Positions 10,161 to 21,310 of a stretch of DNA of 64,000 nt are shown here, one piece after another. The DNA is from Leptidea sinapis. Lineage: Eukaryota; Arthropoda; Insecta; Lepidoptera; Pieridae. Under the pieces are notes generated by a model that saw nothing but the letters and a program-made list of their open reading frames with translations, did not search any database and was not told where the DNA came from. The DNA lies in the NCBI RefSeq assembly GCF_905404315.1, contig NC_066281.1, positions 11,870,001 to 11,934,000 of the forward strand, in the 5' to 3' direction. The translations under genes were made by a program, and so were the position numbers. Within the stretch, counting starts at the first letter, position 1, and every line of letters begins with the position of its first letter.

Positions 10161-11629
10161 GTCAAACGAAGCTTCTACCATAAATATCTTAATATAGTTA
10201 TTTAATCCAGTTAACGTATGGACCGTTTTTTAACGAAGATCTAACACAAAATCCAAATCAATGCCCAGTTTGCAAAGGTTTGGTAAATGACCAACGCTTG
10301 AGAATTAGTAGTACCATAGTAATGATAATATCCACGGCCAGTATTCTATTTCTTAAATAGCATAAGATTTTTACTAATTGATATAATTAGAATATTTATA
10401 GCTTTATTATATATTACGTCAACTTATGATTAAATAATACATTAAGTTTATTCCTCAACGCATGTGGAGAAAATTTTCTGAAAAGCCAAGAACTTAATGT
10501 TGCTTCAACTACAGGTTCGAATTAAAATTCCCGCAAATATTAAATTATCAATTTCATAAGTATAAAACGCAGCATATTAAAAAGTATAGCAGAAAGAACC
10601 TATTGCTTACATGTCAAATTAAAATAAGCTTTTTTCAAATAGGCTTGATCTAAGCTCTTTTGAATCGTCATTCTTAATATTTCTAACCTCATGAGAAGGA
10701 CATAATGGAGGTAAGATTATATGGATTTGATTCTTGAAGAGTATTCCAATATAATATAATATAATAAATAGAAAAATAGTCCTTCAAGAAGATATAAGGC
10801 TGTATCTATAAATTGACGTGAACAAAATTGTTGTCTATTACATTGCAAGTAGGCACGTAACAATCCTCGAATCTGACGTGCTTCATGACCAAATCAAAAT
10901 TGTATGGTTGCAAGAAAAAAAAAAATGGTTAAAATATCATTTGCAAAGTTTAAAAAATATTAAAGATAACTTACAGATTTTTTTTTAATTTTAAATTGCA
11001 CCAAGCAAAATTCTAGCAGATATTAAAGTAAATCTATATTGATATTATAAATAGGAAAGATTTTGTTACTCGTTCACCTAATTCGAGTATTGAAATTGAA
11101 CTTTGCAAATACACAGTAAACCTTTTGTAAACCCACACAGATTCTATAAATGTGAAAGTCGTGTTATTAGATGAAATCTAACTGAAATCGTTTGCCTATA
11201 ATACTGAAATTATGGCAAAGGTTTTTGAAACATAATACTAAATAATAATTGAATGATATTTTGTACAGAACTTGAGGATAAGTTAGGAATGAATACTATA
11301 TTATAAATGCAATCTCAGGAAGCTTTTTACAACCAAATATCACGGAACATATATATTATACAACTCTGAAATGTTGTGTTAAGAAAATTTACTTAAATTG
11401 CAGAGTTGGAAGTTTAATGAAAGGCAGTGTAAGATTTCGAAAGGTTTTCAAAAGGCAGTCTCAGGTAAGTTGGGTCGAGGGCAAAGGCTCTTGACACGGC
11501 GCCATGGGACCACGTCGACAACTGTGACCCTTCCCGCTCACTTTCTGCTTATAAGAAATGTCTGAGTCGCTAATATTGTCAAGGTTCACTGTTATATACT
11601 TGGATGTATGAATAATTTATTGAAGAAAG
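10161..11629. other. Unannotated AT-rich stretch with a short GC-rich patch
   Basis: No gene recognised. At 11462-11470 the sequence CAGGTAAGT is a perfect splice-donor consensus, followed by a GC-rich patch (~11471-11535). With no open frame continuing across or a matching acceptor identified, an exon is not called. Confidence 0.35.
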
Positions 11630-11716
11630 AAGACGTAGCTTGTCACACACACTAAAGTAATAAACCTGGCCTGTTTTAATCGATGCTCTAGCAGCAGGAG
11701 ACTATATCTAGACGGA
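11630..11716 (+). repeat. Dispersed repeat, copy 1 (CTTGTCACACACACTAAA family)
   Basis: Aligns in direct orientation with 28858-28942: AGCTTGTCAC.CACACTAAA, CCTGGCCTGTTTTA and AGACT.TATCTAGA are shared. Short and non-coding; likely a transposon fragment of unknown type. Confidence 0.6.
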
Positions 11717-13590
11717 TAAATTTTCTAAAATTGAAAACTCATCTTTTAAAATAAAAAAAATTGTATCAAGTTTTTTGTTCGCAATTTAGTCCTAAACTAA
11801 TGAATCGAATTTTATCAAATTTTGCAAAGTGTGTGCAGTTTAAACCAACTTTAGAGATAGGATAGTTTTTATTTCGATACACTACTTTTTTGTTTCAAAT
11901 TTTATTTCTGTATTTCTGTTAATTATCTGGAACATATTTTCTTTCAACCTGCTACACAAATATCAAACCATATAATATAACTATTTTGTTAAGAGAAAAA
12001 TGTTTTATAATTCATAATTATTGTAAATTTGTATTTCTTTTATTCATTTCTGAACGCACCAAATTACTAAGGTTTTCTTGAACGCCCATAAAAGAATCTT
12101 TTTGAATAATAATTAACAAAGCTACCCCGAAACACTCATTAAAACCCATCATATTTCTCATGGCGAATCTGGCTATCAAAAAATATCCGATATTAGCACG
12201 TCCAAACAAACAAACATAAACCTCATGTTCCTCCATTGATTAAGAAGGCGGAAGGTATTGAGGGAAAGGGAAAAGAACTGCCAATGCTATTACTAGAAGA
12301 ATTACAAAAGCTTCTCCAGACTTAAGTTGGTCTTTTTATACATACCCAGGTCATATACAGTTAGGCCGCAATACAGTTTTAAAAACTAGTGCGGAGGGTA
12401 GTTTCAAATCTTTCTGTAGTACTCAATTTAATAACACTTCTTTTGTAACGGGCTTAGTAACTCGATCGGTTCGTTTATTATTTAAGTGTAATTGTTTTTT
12501 CTAGTGAATATTTGCAGGTAACAAAGTTTTAGTACCTTTTACAAGTAATGTTTTAATGTGATTTCTTAGTCTATATAAAAAACTGGGTATTGCATTGTTT
12601 AGTACTAAAGCAATTAAAAATGTTACGCTAGTAAGAAAGATATAATATTGCAATAGTGTTAGTGTTATAAATTAATAAAAATACTTGTAGTAATTAGGTC
12701 TGGTTGTCGAAATACAGGTGACTCCTTGATTGGCTCCAGATGCTAAAACATTACATTCATTACATTTATTTGCTTTTTAATTAGAATATGTACTTTTTGT
12801 GAAACAATTAAAAAATAAATATAGAAGTTGATCCAGAAAATCAGAAGAAAGTCTATTCCATGATCTGGAAGAACGAAAGTTGACTTCAAAATATATTTTT
12901 ACGTAACATTTAATCCATCTATGAGATTACAATTACGTGTTTAAATATAAATTCAATATTTATAATAAAAAATGAAAAACTCATAAACAATTTTAAATGT
13001 TGTCTTTATTTTATCTTCAATGTAGAAAGAATTTGTGGGATTTCGTAAATCTACAACGTGGCGTATTTATGGGTTCCCAGAGACAAGCGTACGGACTGAG
13101 ATAAGAATGGAGTAAGGTTACGAAGGGTGAAGTTTTCAGGTAGACAGTTGACAATATTTGTTGTAAGCAAAAACGGCTAAGAATATTTGATATTTAGTCG
13201 TGACCTTAAAGGGATTCTTTAATATTAGTAACTTTACTTCTTTGATATAAAATGAAATGAAATGATGTATTTGTATGAATCGTGGTAACATAGTTGTAAA
13301 CAAGTAAAAGGTGTACAGCACAATTCGCCAATATATCGGCATACAAATATTTGTCATATATTGGAATTTTTATATTTATACGTCATTACTACACATTAAA
13401 TAGCTTGATTCGATAATATAATATAAAATAAACATTAGTTTGTAGGAACCTCTCAAAATAACATTTAAATACTATTATTTTTGGCTAAAGGAATTCTTTT
13501 AAAGTATAAAAGCCAATATCTATTAGCCATAATTTTAATTTTTTATGCATTATTGTTTTAGGCATCTCTCTAATATTCTTTGGAAGGTGG
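11717..13590. other. Unannotated AT-rich stretch
   Basis: No repeat recognised. A 72-codon minus frame at 12018-12236 (Met start, hydrophobic middle: ANIGYFLIARFAMRNMMGF) looks somewhat protein-like and could be an exon or pseudogene fragment, but no domain was recognised. Another minus frame at 13136-13357 is hydrophobic and AT-driven. Confidence 0.35.
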
Positions 13591-13644
13591 TTATATTTAT
13601 TGAGATTTTTTTAATATAAATTAAAAAAATCTCAATAAATATAA
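13591..13644. repeat. Perfect 24-bp inverted repeat with 6-nt loop
   Basis: Left arm 13591-13614 (TTATATTTATTGAG then a T7 run and AA) is exactly complementary to the right arm 13621-13644 (TTAA7TCTCAATAAATATAA), separated by TATAAA. Perfection over 24 bp in neutral AT-rich DNA suggests a recent origin by template switching or a minute foldback element. Confidence 0.95.
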
Positions 13645-13851
13645 CATTTAAACTGAAATAAAGTTGTTGATCAAATTTATGTTATTTTAAATATAATTTG
13701 ATATTTTATTTATTTAAATCGGCTTTAATGACGATTCATCGGTGTTGGTACCGACGGGTTATGAACCAGTCAGTGGAAGTATACTCCTTAAGCTTAAATA
13801 TCATTAAATTCTACCGGTTAGGGAGTAACTTATAATATTTACTAAATAATA

Positions 13852-13970
13852 CATTATTTTAAAGTGACATCCCTCACTTCTATATTGATAGTGGATCGTA
13901 AATCTTGGTTTGTCTTGTTCAACTCTCAGGTAGTGGCGCCATCTACAGGATCTACCTTACAAATTTAATT
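13852..13970 (-). mobile_element. Remnant of the tRNA-like inverted-repeat element (tRNA part deleted)
   Basis: Carries TTTTAAAGTGACATCCCTCA and, further right, GGTTTGTCTTGTTCAACTCT and GGCGCCATCTACAGGATC, which flank the tRNA-like segment in copies at 57.7 and 24.1 kb. The tRNA-like core is missing. Confidence 0.6.
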
Positions 13971-13971
13971 T

Positions 13972-14394
13972 GAATATTTATTAAGTTTAATAAGCTATTA
14001 ATCCACAGACATACATTCACATTAGCATATTTGAGATTCATTACTAAGTATAAATCCCTTCTGAAAGTCCCTACTCAACGCGCCTAAAAGTTTTGCTTCA
14101 ATAGTTCAAAGCCATAATTAATCCAATACAGTTTGATTTAATGTTTTAAGCTTATAAAATCGAACAAGTTCTGGGAATGAATAAAATAAAATATTAAAAC
14201 TATTAAAATATGCAACGAGGAGCGCGTAGAACAATGAACACGGACCGAATTAAAATATATTTATGGTTATTGATTTACACGATGTGGAAATTTAAAGTAT
14301 TCGTTTACATTTACGCCAACTGAATATAAATTATTTTCCTGTTTTAATTAACAATATAAAAACGTTTAATACAAAGAATAGGCAATCAATTGGT
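13972..14394. other. Unannotated AT-rich stretch
   Basis: Nothing recognisable. Confidence 0.4.
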
Positions 14395-14516
14395 AAGTAT
14401 TGTTTTGGTTAGCGTCCTTCAAACCGTATCACAAAAACGCTTGCTGATTTCCCCCTCATAGTAAAACAAGGCACCCTGGTATCCGGTATCTTACACAAAG
14501 AAGTCTCCCACTAGTA
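14395..14516 (-). mobile_element. Degenerate CCAGTGGG short element fragment
   Basis: Diverged match to the last third of the element: GCGTCCTTCAAACCGTATCA, then ACAAGGCACC, GGTATC and AAGAAGTCTCCCACTAG. Older than the other copies judging by the number of changes. Confidence 0.6.
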
Positions 14517-14639
14517 AAATTTAATTCTATTTAAATTATATAACAAATTTGATGATAAAAGATTAAGGATTTTCATTATATAATCGCCTTAGGCTATTTA
14601 GAGACGTCGCTTCATTGTGTGTCTTCTACTGCATTTATT

Positions 14640-15134
14640 AGGGGGAGCATCCCGAAGAGCTGTTTAACCCGATTACTGCCGCCTAATTCCAGCTTCGCAC
14701 GACACGCCACAAGTTAGGATATCATCCTCACCCTCTGGATGTGTGGCGGTCCTCCACATTGCGGTTTTCAAGGAGCGTCCTTGTGCGGTGTTTCCGGGTC
14801 GATAGAACATGGGTACCTTCAAAAAAGCGCGTACACCCTCCTAAAGACTGTCCTGCTGTGATTTTTCTGGTGCTGCAAAAGAATGCAACACCAGAGGTAC
14901 ATACACCACACGTGTGTGTAAATTTTAGAATGACTGGTAGTTTTTTTAATCACCTTGTTTCATTTCATCATTCAAAAAAAAAGAGCGGCAATGAGTTTCT
15001 TACTACTTCTTCTCATTAGCTCAACCCTTTACGAAGTAGCGGTAGATTCAATAAGATATTTTTTTTTGACATTCATAAGTGTCATTTCCGTGACCTACGT
15101 GAATAAATAGATTTTGATTTGATTTGATTTGTAT
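14640..15134 (+). mobile_element. CR1/Jockey-type LINE 3' end with RT C-terminus, plus a second LINE tail
   Basis: Plus-strand translation of 14640-14860 gives EELFN, then LRTTRHKLGYHPHPLDVWRS and RVDRTWVPSKKR in shifted frames, the terminal segment of a LINE ORF2 also present at 20.7 and 32.5 kb. Stops and a deletion show it is dead. From about 14975 a different tail begins (GCAATGAGTTTCTTACTACT, TCATTTCCGTGACCTACGTG) ending in repeats of GATTT at 15116-15130; the same tail recurs at 17185-17340. This is therefore a composite of two LINE 3' ends. Confidence 0.8.
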
Positions 15135-16005
15135 AATATGCATGTTTGAAGTAGATTTTTTTTGTAATTTTTTTATGATTATATTCGTAACTTTTACGTT
15201 AATTATTTTAAATAATTATTTATATATAAGATAGAAGTAAGTAGTAGAAATTTAAATCATATTCGCAAAAATAATGAGCAGATGTAGTTAAAAAACACAC
15301 ATCAAATACCACCTGGAGGGTGGAGGATGTCAAAATTTGAAGCCAACTTAAAATTTCTAAACAAAACCGTATAAAATTTTGCTTTAATACAATTAGCTAC
15401 GTTGAAATGCAATGCGACCGGAGAGGTACAATGTTGTAACCGTTCCACTCAGAAGAAGATCTAAATGGCAAATTAAATATAAATGTAGTTCCATCACATA
15501 AAGGAATCCTGCCATTTGTTAAGCGTACACATCACACGACGCATTAGGAAGATTAAAACTTGTAAAAGCACAGAAGCAACTGCTTTCATTCTGTCAGTTT
15601 CCAACGTGGCTGAAGAATAAGAAATTCCGACACAATTCTTCCGCAGTTGTTACAAAAGGCAACACATACAATACAAATAAATGTGGATACTGTCGAACAA
15701 TGCTCAAATACGTACCAATAAAACGATATTTAGGTGCTAAGCTATTGCAAAATACAATTTCGACCGTTCGCCTATATTCTGATAAGTATCGCAGACATAG
15801 TAGGTTTTCTCGGTATAGTAGGTATAGGGTATATTTTTTTTAATAAATTACAATTTTTCTTAAGCACAAATCTTCTTTTGGACAAATATAAGTAGTGTGC
15901 TAACTTTACTATGTTCAACTTCTTATAAAATTTTATGCAATTTATTTGTATTTTGTGTTGTTGTCAACGGTGCATACTTCGGCTTTTAACCCATAAGCAC
16001 CAAGG
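15135..16005. other. Unannotated AT-rich stretch
   Basis: No coding or repeat signal recognised. Confidence 0.4.
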
Positions 16006-16257
16006 CTATCCCCTACACTGTTTCTTCTGACAGCACAGAGTACACTTGCTACACCTGCCAACATGTCTCGGGATAGCGTCAACAAGAACCGAAACAAACT
16101 TATGTCTGAAATCGAGACTGCTTTGTAAAGTCTCGGAATAGGGCCGACAAAATTTTGTCCAATTCAACCCCAAGAAGACACAAATTTGTTCATTCACCGC
16201 TAAAATGACTCCCTTTGTCGTATCCCCACTATTCAAGATCACTCCTCTAACTGCCAC
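16006..16257 (-). other. Unassigned minus-strand open frame (83 codons)
   Basis: Open from a Met codon at 16257 to a stop at 16006, in a stretch less AT-rich than its flanks. The translation starts MAVRGVILNSGD and ends with a Cys-rich segment (CSKCTLCCQKK). Cys-X2-Cys-X2-CC could suggest a metal site but no family was recognised. It abuts LINE remnants, so a transposon origin is plausible. Confidence 0.25.
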
Positions 16258-16261
16258 AGAA

Positions 16262-16661
16262 CCGATACGACTAAGGGACCTTCAAGAAAAGAGTATACCT
16301 TAAAGGCCGGCAACGCACCTCTTGAAACCTGTTGTTGCGGATGTTCATGTGCGGTTGCCTCACCTCTCCTCTCTCCTCTATGAGCTTTTTGCCCGTTTGC
16401 CCCCTCTTATATAAAAATAAATGTGTCTTTTTACATACAATACTGTAGTTATACGTCTGGCATTCCACAACCGTGCGTTTTGCGAGAAACTTCTTGCCTC
16501 GTACAGCCACTTTATTGGATCAATTACCGATGGCAGTTTTCCCGAACCAATAAGACTTAGGAACAAACTTAAAGACTGGAATCGCATCACTTGACTTCTG
16601 GTGTTGTGAATGTGCATGGACAGTTTCTCTTTAAAATAATGTAAGCATGAGAAACGAAATG
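16262..16661 (+). mobile_element. Two adjoining CR1/Jockey-type LINE 3' tails
   Basis: 16262-16420 reads CGATACGACTAAGGGACCTT, AAAGGCCGGCAACGCACC, then TTGCCCCCTCTTATATAAA, a typical LINE end. 16445-16660 again encodes a C-terminus: TTCTTGCCTCGTACAGCCAC translates to FLPRTATL and continues QLPMAVFPNQ, stop, DLGT. The order shows two separate truncated copies side by side. Both are broken by stops and indels. Confidence 0.7.
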
Positions 16662-17184
16662 AATGTAGAGGAAGCGCATGAGGTTTGTAAGGATAGAAGC
16701 AAGTGGCGATCTGTTGTCTCTGCCATCCTGACGGGAAAGAGGCTTTGTGTGTGTGTGTGAGAAACTTACCAATGATAAGCCGAAACAGGCTGGCGGCAAG
16801 CAAGCCAAGATCTGGAGAGTTAGCCATCAGTTACATTCCCGTATCCAACCCAACTTGGAACAGCCATCACACATGCTCCAACTCCGAAAAGGTTCAACAA
16901 CACTAATCCATCGGTTCGTCACACTCAGCACTGATTCTAAATTATAGTCATGATCAAAGATGGCCTCGTTATTGAGTAAATAACGATTTAATAATACTAT
17001 TATCAAGTTTCACGTACAACTGGTACGGTGTATGTGGATTGATGCATCTACTATACTCATTAAGTTTGTATTTACGTATTAATTATAACATTTTTTTTTT
17101 ACTTAATCACACGCGTTGAGAATTTGACGTTTGAGAGAGTTTTGAACTGAAATGATTTGTAAAAAGATGAAGCTGTAAATTTTG
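16662..17184. other. Unassigned stretch with TG repeats
   Basis: Contains a short TG run at 16746-16759 and a GC-richer patch at 16790-16920 of unknown origin. Overlapping frames (16703-16906, 16747-16947 plus; 16378-16827, 16587-16808 minus) lie over LINE remnants and are not called as genes. Confidence 0.35.
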
Positions 17185-17340
17185 ATTTATGAGAGTGGCA
17201 GTGAGTTTCTTTGCGCTTCTTCTCATTAAAACACACCCCTTTACGAAGTGGCAGTAGATATAAAAAGAAAATAAAACTTATTCATAAGAGTCATTTCCTA
17301 GACCTACTTAAATAAAGTGATTTTGATTTGATTTGATTAT
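17185..17340 (+). mobile_element. LINE 3' UTR with GATTT tail, copy 2
   Basis: Matches 14975-15133: GCAGTGAGTTTCTTTGCGCT, CCCTTTACGAAGTGGCAGTA, TCATTTCCTAGACCTACTTA, then AAGTGATTTTGATTTGATTT. LINEs of this kind end in a tandem pentanucleotide used in target-primed reverse transcription. Confidence 0.8.
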
Positions 17341-17599
17341 CTGATGGAATACCTTACAAGCCAATCTTGAAACCGATAGATAGACAGTCAGCGATATTAC
17401 TTCTGCACGTTCTAGAAAATAATACGAAATGTGTAATAAATCGTGTGAAGTCAGAAAAACTTTTTTAATTTAATGTTCAGCTTTATAACTTTGGATTCCT
17501 GATTTATGCCCCAAGGCACTCAATTGTTATTAATAGACAATTTAATGTATTCCCTACTATTTCGAACACTTCCTGTATTTTACAAAATAAATAGCTTTC

Positions 17600-17785
17600 T
17601 AATTCACAAATAAAATTTAAAAATAAAATTTTATGAACGATACGAAACTCGAACCCACTACCTCTCGCGTCCCGTTCGAGTGACGTATCGTCATAAAATC
17701 TTGTATGCTTTGATCAAAAATTTTATTTGTGTATTAATCCTAGAAGTTAGTGTGATCACTTTAAAAACATAATAAATTGTATAGC
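17600..17785 (-). mobile_element. tRNA-like inverted-repeat element, internally deleted
   Basis: Begins CACAAATAAAATTT, contains ACTCGAACCC and CCTCTCGCGTCCCG (minus-strand tRNA-like), then CGAGTGACGTATCGTCATAA, and ends TTTTATTTGTGTATTAATCC plus TCACTTTAAAAACATAATAA. Left and right inner arms (ACAAATAAAATTT and AAATTTTATTTGT) are reverse complements. Part of the D-arm side of the tRNA-like segment is deleted. Confidence 0.8.
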
Positions 17786-17789
17786 ATTC

Positions 17790-18270
17790 TTGCCCAGTTG
17801 ATTTTTATTTACAAACTCATAAACAACCTTATAGACTGTCCAGATATTCTTCAAAATATTGGCATTTGTGTACCGTCATTTAATTGTCAAATAGGTACAT
17901 ATTCCCCAATATTTATTAAATTTTATAGAAATAACTACGGATAAAACTCTCCCATTCAACTCATATGTGTTATCTATAATAAAATATTTAAATTAGATCA
18001 TAACATCGATATATTTTCAAATATTAACTTTTATAAAAAACAGGTTTCCCTGTCGTTAAAAGGCTTAAATATAGATTAGTAACTATGTAATTAGTATTAG
18101 TAGTAAATTCATTATTGTTATTTTTCTAATTTGTTTTTAGCATTAGTTTTTTAGTTTAGTAACGATGTGCATACCTTTAATTCAGATATGTTAATATTAT
18201 TAATGTTTATCTTATTCGTATGTGTAAAATTATGTATCTAGTTGTCAAGCCTTAATAAATAAATAAATAA
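17790..18270 (+). mobile_element. LINE 3' end: RT C-terminus and 3' UTR
   Basis: Plus-strand translation from about 17805 reads IYKLINNLIDCPDILQNIG then CVPSFNCQIGTYSPIFIK, a layout typical of the C-terminal end of lepidopteran LINE reverse transcriptases (leucine-rich stretch before 'VP..N.R'). After one stop the similarity continues (SPIQLICVIYNKI). It ends CAAGCCTTAATAAATAAATAAA at 18247-18268. 5'-truncated and inactive. The precise clade is not assigned. Confidence 0.65.
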
Positions 18271-18271
18271 A

Positions 18272-18738
18272 TTCTAATTTTATTTCAGCTGTCGAGATGC
18301 AGTTGAAATAAGCGACTGTTAAAGACGAATGATTGTCGAGCTAAGACACGAAAACGAGAAAAAGTTAAGCTTGGTTGACAACACAAAAGACACAGTGCAC
18401 GTAATTGTGACTCGCAGTCGTTATTAAGAAAAATACGCTCCCTTTTGAACGGCTCAATGTATAAGAAACACTGCGGTTGTGATACCATTGACCCAGATAG
18501 AGACTAAAATGCAAATTTTAATACTTTGTTCTTAAGATATTTCTAAGACAGACTAAATAGAATGTTTACAACAAATTAATCGTACTATAATATTATTAAC
18601 GCTAAAATTTGAAAGAATGCATGGATTTATGTTTGTTACAGTTTCACGCAAAAACTACTGAATGGATTATGATGAGACATCATGTCAATGTAACATATAT
18701 ATAATTTAGAAGAATAATATTGTGTGAATTATACAAAA
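18272..18738. other. Unannotated stretch
   Basis: A minus frame of 67 codons at 18285-18488 lies in a slightly GC-richer patch but shows no recognisable domain. The rest is AT-rich. Confidence 0.35.
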
Positions 18739-18739
18739 T

Positions 18740-19022
18740 ACTAGCTGATATTAAAATCGCGATACAAAAGTAACTGTTGATCATAGATGGGTGAAAATTT
18801 GAAGTTGTATGTATTTTTTAATGCTGACTCATAATCAAACAAATTAAAAAAAATAAAAAAAAATCGTGTGGACCACCCTTAACATTTAGGGGGATGAAAA
18901 ATAGATGTTGTCCGATTCTCAGACCTACCCAATATGTACTCAAAATTTCATGAGAATCGGTCAAGCCGTTTCGAAGGAGGTTAACTACACACCGCGACAT
19001 GAGAATTTTATATATTAGATAA
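18740..19022 (-). mobile_element. Helitron-like element (CTAGCTGA family), copy 1
   Basis: Starts ACTAGCTGA, but the ~25 bp that encode the terminal hairpin in the 29.1 kb copy are deleted. The body (CACGATACAAAAGTAACTGT-type, GTGTGGACCACCCTTAACAT, GTCCGATTCTCAGACCTACC, CATGAGAATCGGTCAAGCCG) matches 29141-29462 closely. The right end, ATTTTATATATTAGATAAAG, corresponds to the 5' TC-type terminus on the minus strand. Confidence 0.8.
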
Positions 19023-19510
19023 AGTTAAGTGTCAAGTAAGAAGCAAAAAATCTGCGAGCTATTCTGGCGTGCGCCGTAAAAACCGTTGGATTTTCACGTA
19101 AAAAATGTATTTAAGAAATGTATATCTTAAATAGTCGTAATAGTAATATCTATCTTTTATGTGTAAGCCATTATCGCCGAAACATTGAACCGGTGAATCA
19201 TAAATACAGTAAAATTTTATCATTTATTTTAATGCACATTGGGTAGTTTCAAATTGATTCTTATATTAAAATAGACACTTTTCTCGCTTCTAATTATAAT
19301 CATATTAAACTACATAAATTTTGTTTCACGCTACATCAATTGGACAAATATTTTAATAGTTATAACGATGACCAACCAACTGCACGAAACAATGGTGCGG
19401 TACGGCGGCGGGCGAACTGTGAATAAGTTTAATTCAAATTTGCAATTTTATCAAGAGGTCGGGACAGCATAAAGGCTACGTCATATTGTCATGTATGCTA
19501 GCATATAAAT
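19023..19510. other. Unannotated AT-rich stretch
   Basis: No feature recognised. Confidence 0.4.
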
Positions 19511-19780
19511 ATTATTTTTACTTTAATTCTGGATGTGTGGCGGTCCTCCACAGTGCGGTTTTCAAGGAGCTTTCTTCCACGTACTACAAAGCTGTGGAAT
19601 TAGCTTCCTTGTGCGGTATTTCCGGGACGATACGACATGGGTACCTTCAAAAAAAGCGTATACTCCTTCCTTAAAGGCCGGCAATGCTCCTGTGATTCCT
19701 CTGGTGTTGCAAGAGATTGTGGGCAGCGGGGATCACTTAACAGGTGACCCGTACGCTCGTTTTGCCTCCTATTACATAAA
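19511..19780 (+). mobile_element. CR1/Jockey-type LINE 3' end
   Basis: Nucleotides CTGGATGTGTGGCGGTCCTC, CGATACGACATGGGTACCTT and AAAGGCCGGCAATGCTCC match the copy at 32.5 kb. The coding remnant corresponds to residues HLDVWRSSTVRF... GRYDMGTFKK... LKGRQ of that copy, but in more than one frame here. It ends CCTCCTATTACATAAAAAAA at 19766-19785, a LINE A-rich end. Confidence 0.85.
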
Positions 19781-19784
19781 AAAA

Positions 19785-19822
19785 AGCGTCCACGCGGACG
19801 ACCTCACGGGCAGCAGCTAGTA
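19785..19822 (+). mobile_element. Helitron-like 3' terminus
   Basis: GCGTCCACGCGGACG gives a short stem (CGTCC/GGACG), followed by ACCTCACGGGCAGCAGCTAG and T. A hairpin followed shortly by CTAGT is the standard Helitron 3' end. Only the terminus is recognisable; it sits directly after the LINE A-tail. Confidence 0.55.
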
Positions 19823-20682
19823 ATACATATATAGATAATTGTCAAGATCGGATTACTGTAACCATAAAACGTATTCGGTAGGTAGACGAAGCTATAAAAT
19901 TAATTCAAAATTTGTAACAACCTATCCACTGTATCGATTTTGTTGAGTGGCTGTAGAACTTTACGATGAAATTGGCAGGAATTTTAGTTGGGCTTTTTTT
20001 CATAATGGCGTTGTATGAAAGAGAATTAGACTTAACGCAATTTTGAAAGACGGACTTGGGCTAGCAACAAATTAAATTAACATAATGTATTGTGGGATAT
20101 TTTAAATTGCGAGTCTCCGCTTTGGAAAGTATACGGCTTTGATAAAAATGAATTTACAATTTAAATGATTTCTGTAAGCAACACCGTGTAATAAATGTAA
20201 ATTTTATTTGAAATACGCAGTTCTTTGAGGTGCAAAATTCATTAGGTGCACATTATTTTGTGGACATTGAATAAGATTGAACTGTCACGCTTGGTTATGT
20301 AACTGTTTCAAGTCAGATCACTCAGAGTAAACTTTACCAGAGTAATTGACAAACAATTACAATTATATATTGTCCGTTTAGTTAATTATAATTTTTAACT
20401 GCAGTTTGCATTACATTATATAAATTTCCACAAGTTCTAGTTTGGGGAATATGATATAAACATTATTTTAGTGTTATATCTGAACCAAACTTAACATATT
20501 TTACAGTTTTATTAAATGTTGTTATAACAGAAATATACTCTGTGAAACTTTCAGTTATCTGTACTAGCGTCTTATTTATGACTTTAAATGGTACTTTGTT
20601 TATAGTTTGTTGAGTTAGCAACACAGCAAGTTATTCATGAACGGTTCTGCTGATGCTGATGAAGTTATAACTTTTTTTTTAT
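19823..20682. other. Unannotated AT-rich stretch
   Basis: No gene or repeat recognised. Confidence 0.4.
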
Positions 20683-21310
20683 GGAAGAGGAGGATCACCG
20701 CCACTCATTTTCTCTTGCAATACCAGAGGAATCACAGGAGCATCGCTGGCCTTTTAGAAAGATGTACGTGTTTGAAGTTACCCATGTCGTATCGTCCTAC
20801 AACCACGCCCACAAACTCAACAGCTTGGTGGTACGTGGAAGAAAGTTTCTTCAGAATCGCACTTTGGAGAAACGCCACACATCCAGATGGCGGAAATGAT
20901 ATCCTAATTTGTGGCATGTTAAACAGCGATTCGGTACACTCCACATAAATTCGGTAGAAGACACACGATGTAGCGACGTCTGTACGCAACGCTAAGTGAT
21001 CTAGCCGTTCACAGATCACTGAATCCTCGACAATTCGAGCTGCTCTGCGTTGGATCGAGCTCATACTGGGATGTGCCAGGCCAGATATGACAACAATACT
21101 CCATATATGGCCGGACCTGCGTTTTGTAGAGCGTTAGAATGTGGGGCCGGCTTGAAGTATTGCCGTGCTCTATTTATGACACCCGACTTCTTCAAAGCCA
21201 ATTTGGCTTTGCCTTCCAGATGACCGCACAATTGGCTATGGGTTGAGATTTCTAGACCAAATATTCCGATACTAGGCGAGGCATTAAGACTTCTTGAAAA
21301 GCAGTGATAC
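20683..21310 (-). mobile_element. CR1/Jockey-type LINE, longest RT C-terminal fragment
   Basis: Read on the minus strand, from 21290 downward: PSIGIFGLEISTHSQLCGHL, EGKAKLALKKSGVINRARQY, FKPAP, then after a frameshift RPYMEYC-equivalent residues, SSIQRRAARIVEDSVICERL and DHLALRTDVATSCVFYRIY, ending in the HTSRW/KLSSTYHQA..GRYDMG tail. These are hallmark blocks of the RT thumb/connection end of CR1/Jockey-superfamily LINEs. At least one frameshift near 21060 and an in-frame disruption near 20950 inactivate it. The A-rich 3' end is at 20673-20690 (poly-T on the plus strand). 5'-truncated, with the catalytic YxDD region absent. Confidence 0.9.

Noticed and set aside
16378..16827. 149-codon minus-strand open frame
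   Set aside because: It runs antisense to LINE 3' ends identified on the plus strand; the length is explained by composition of those repeats.
20637..20948. 103-codon plus-strand frame
   Set aside because: It is antisense to the minus-strand LINE reverse-transcriptase end.
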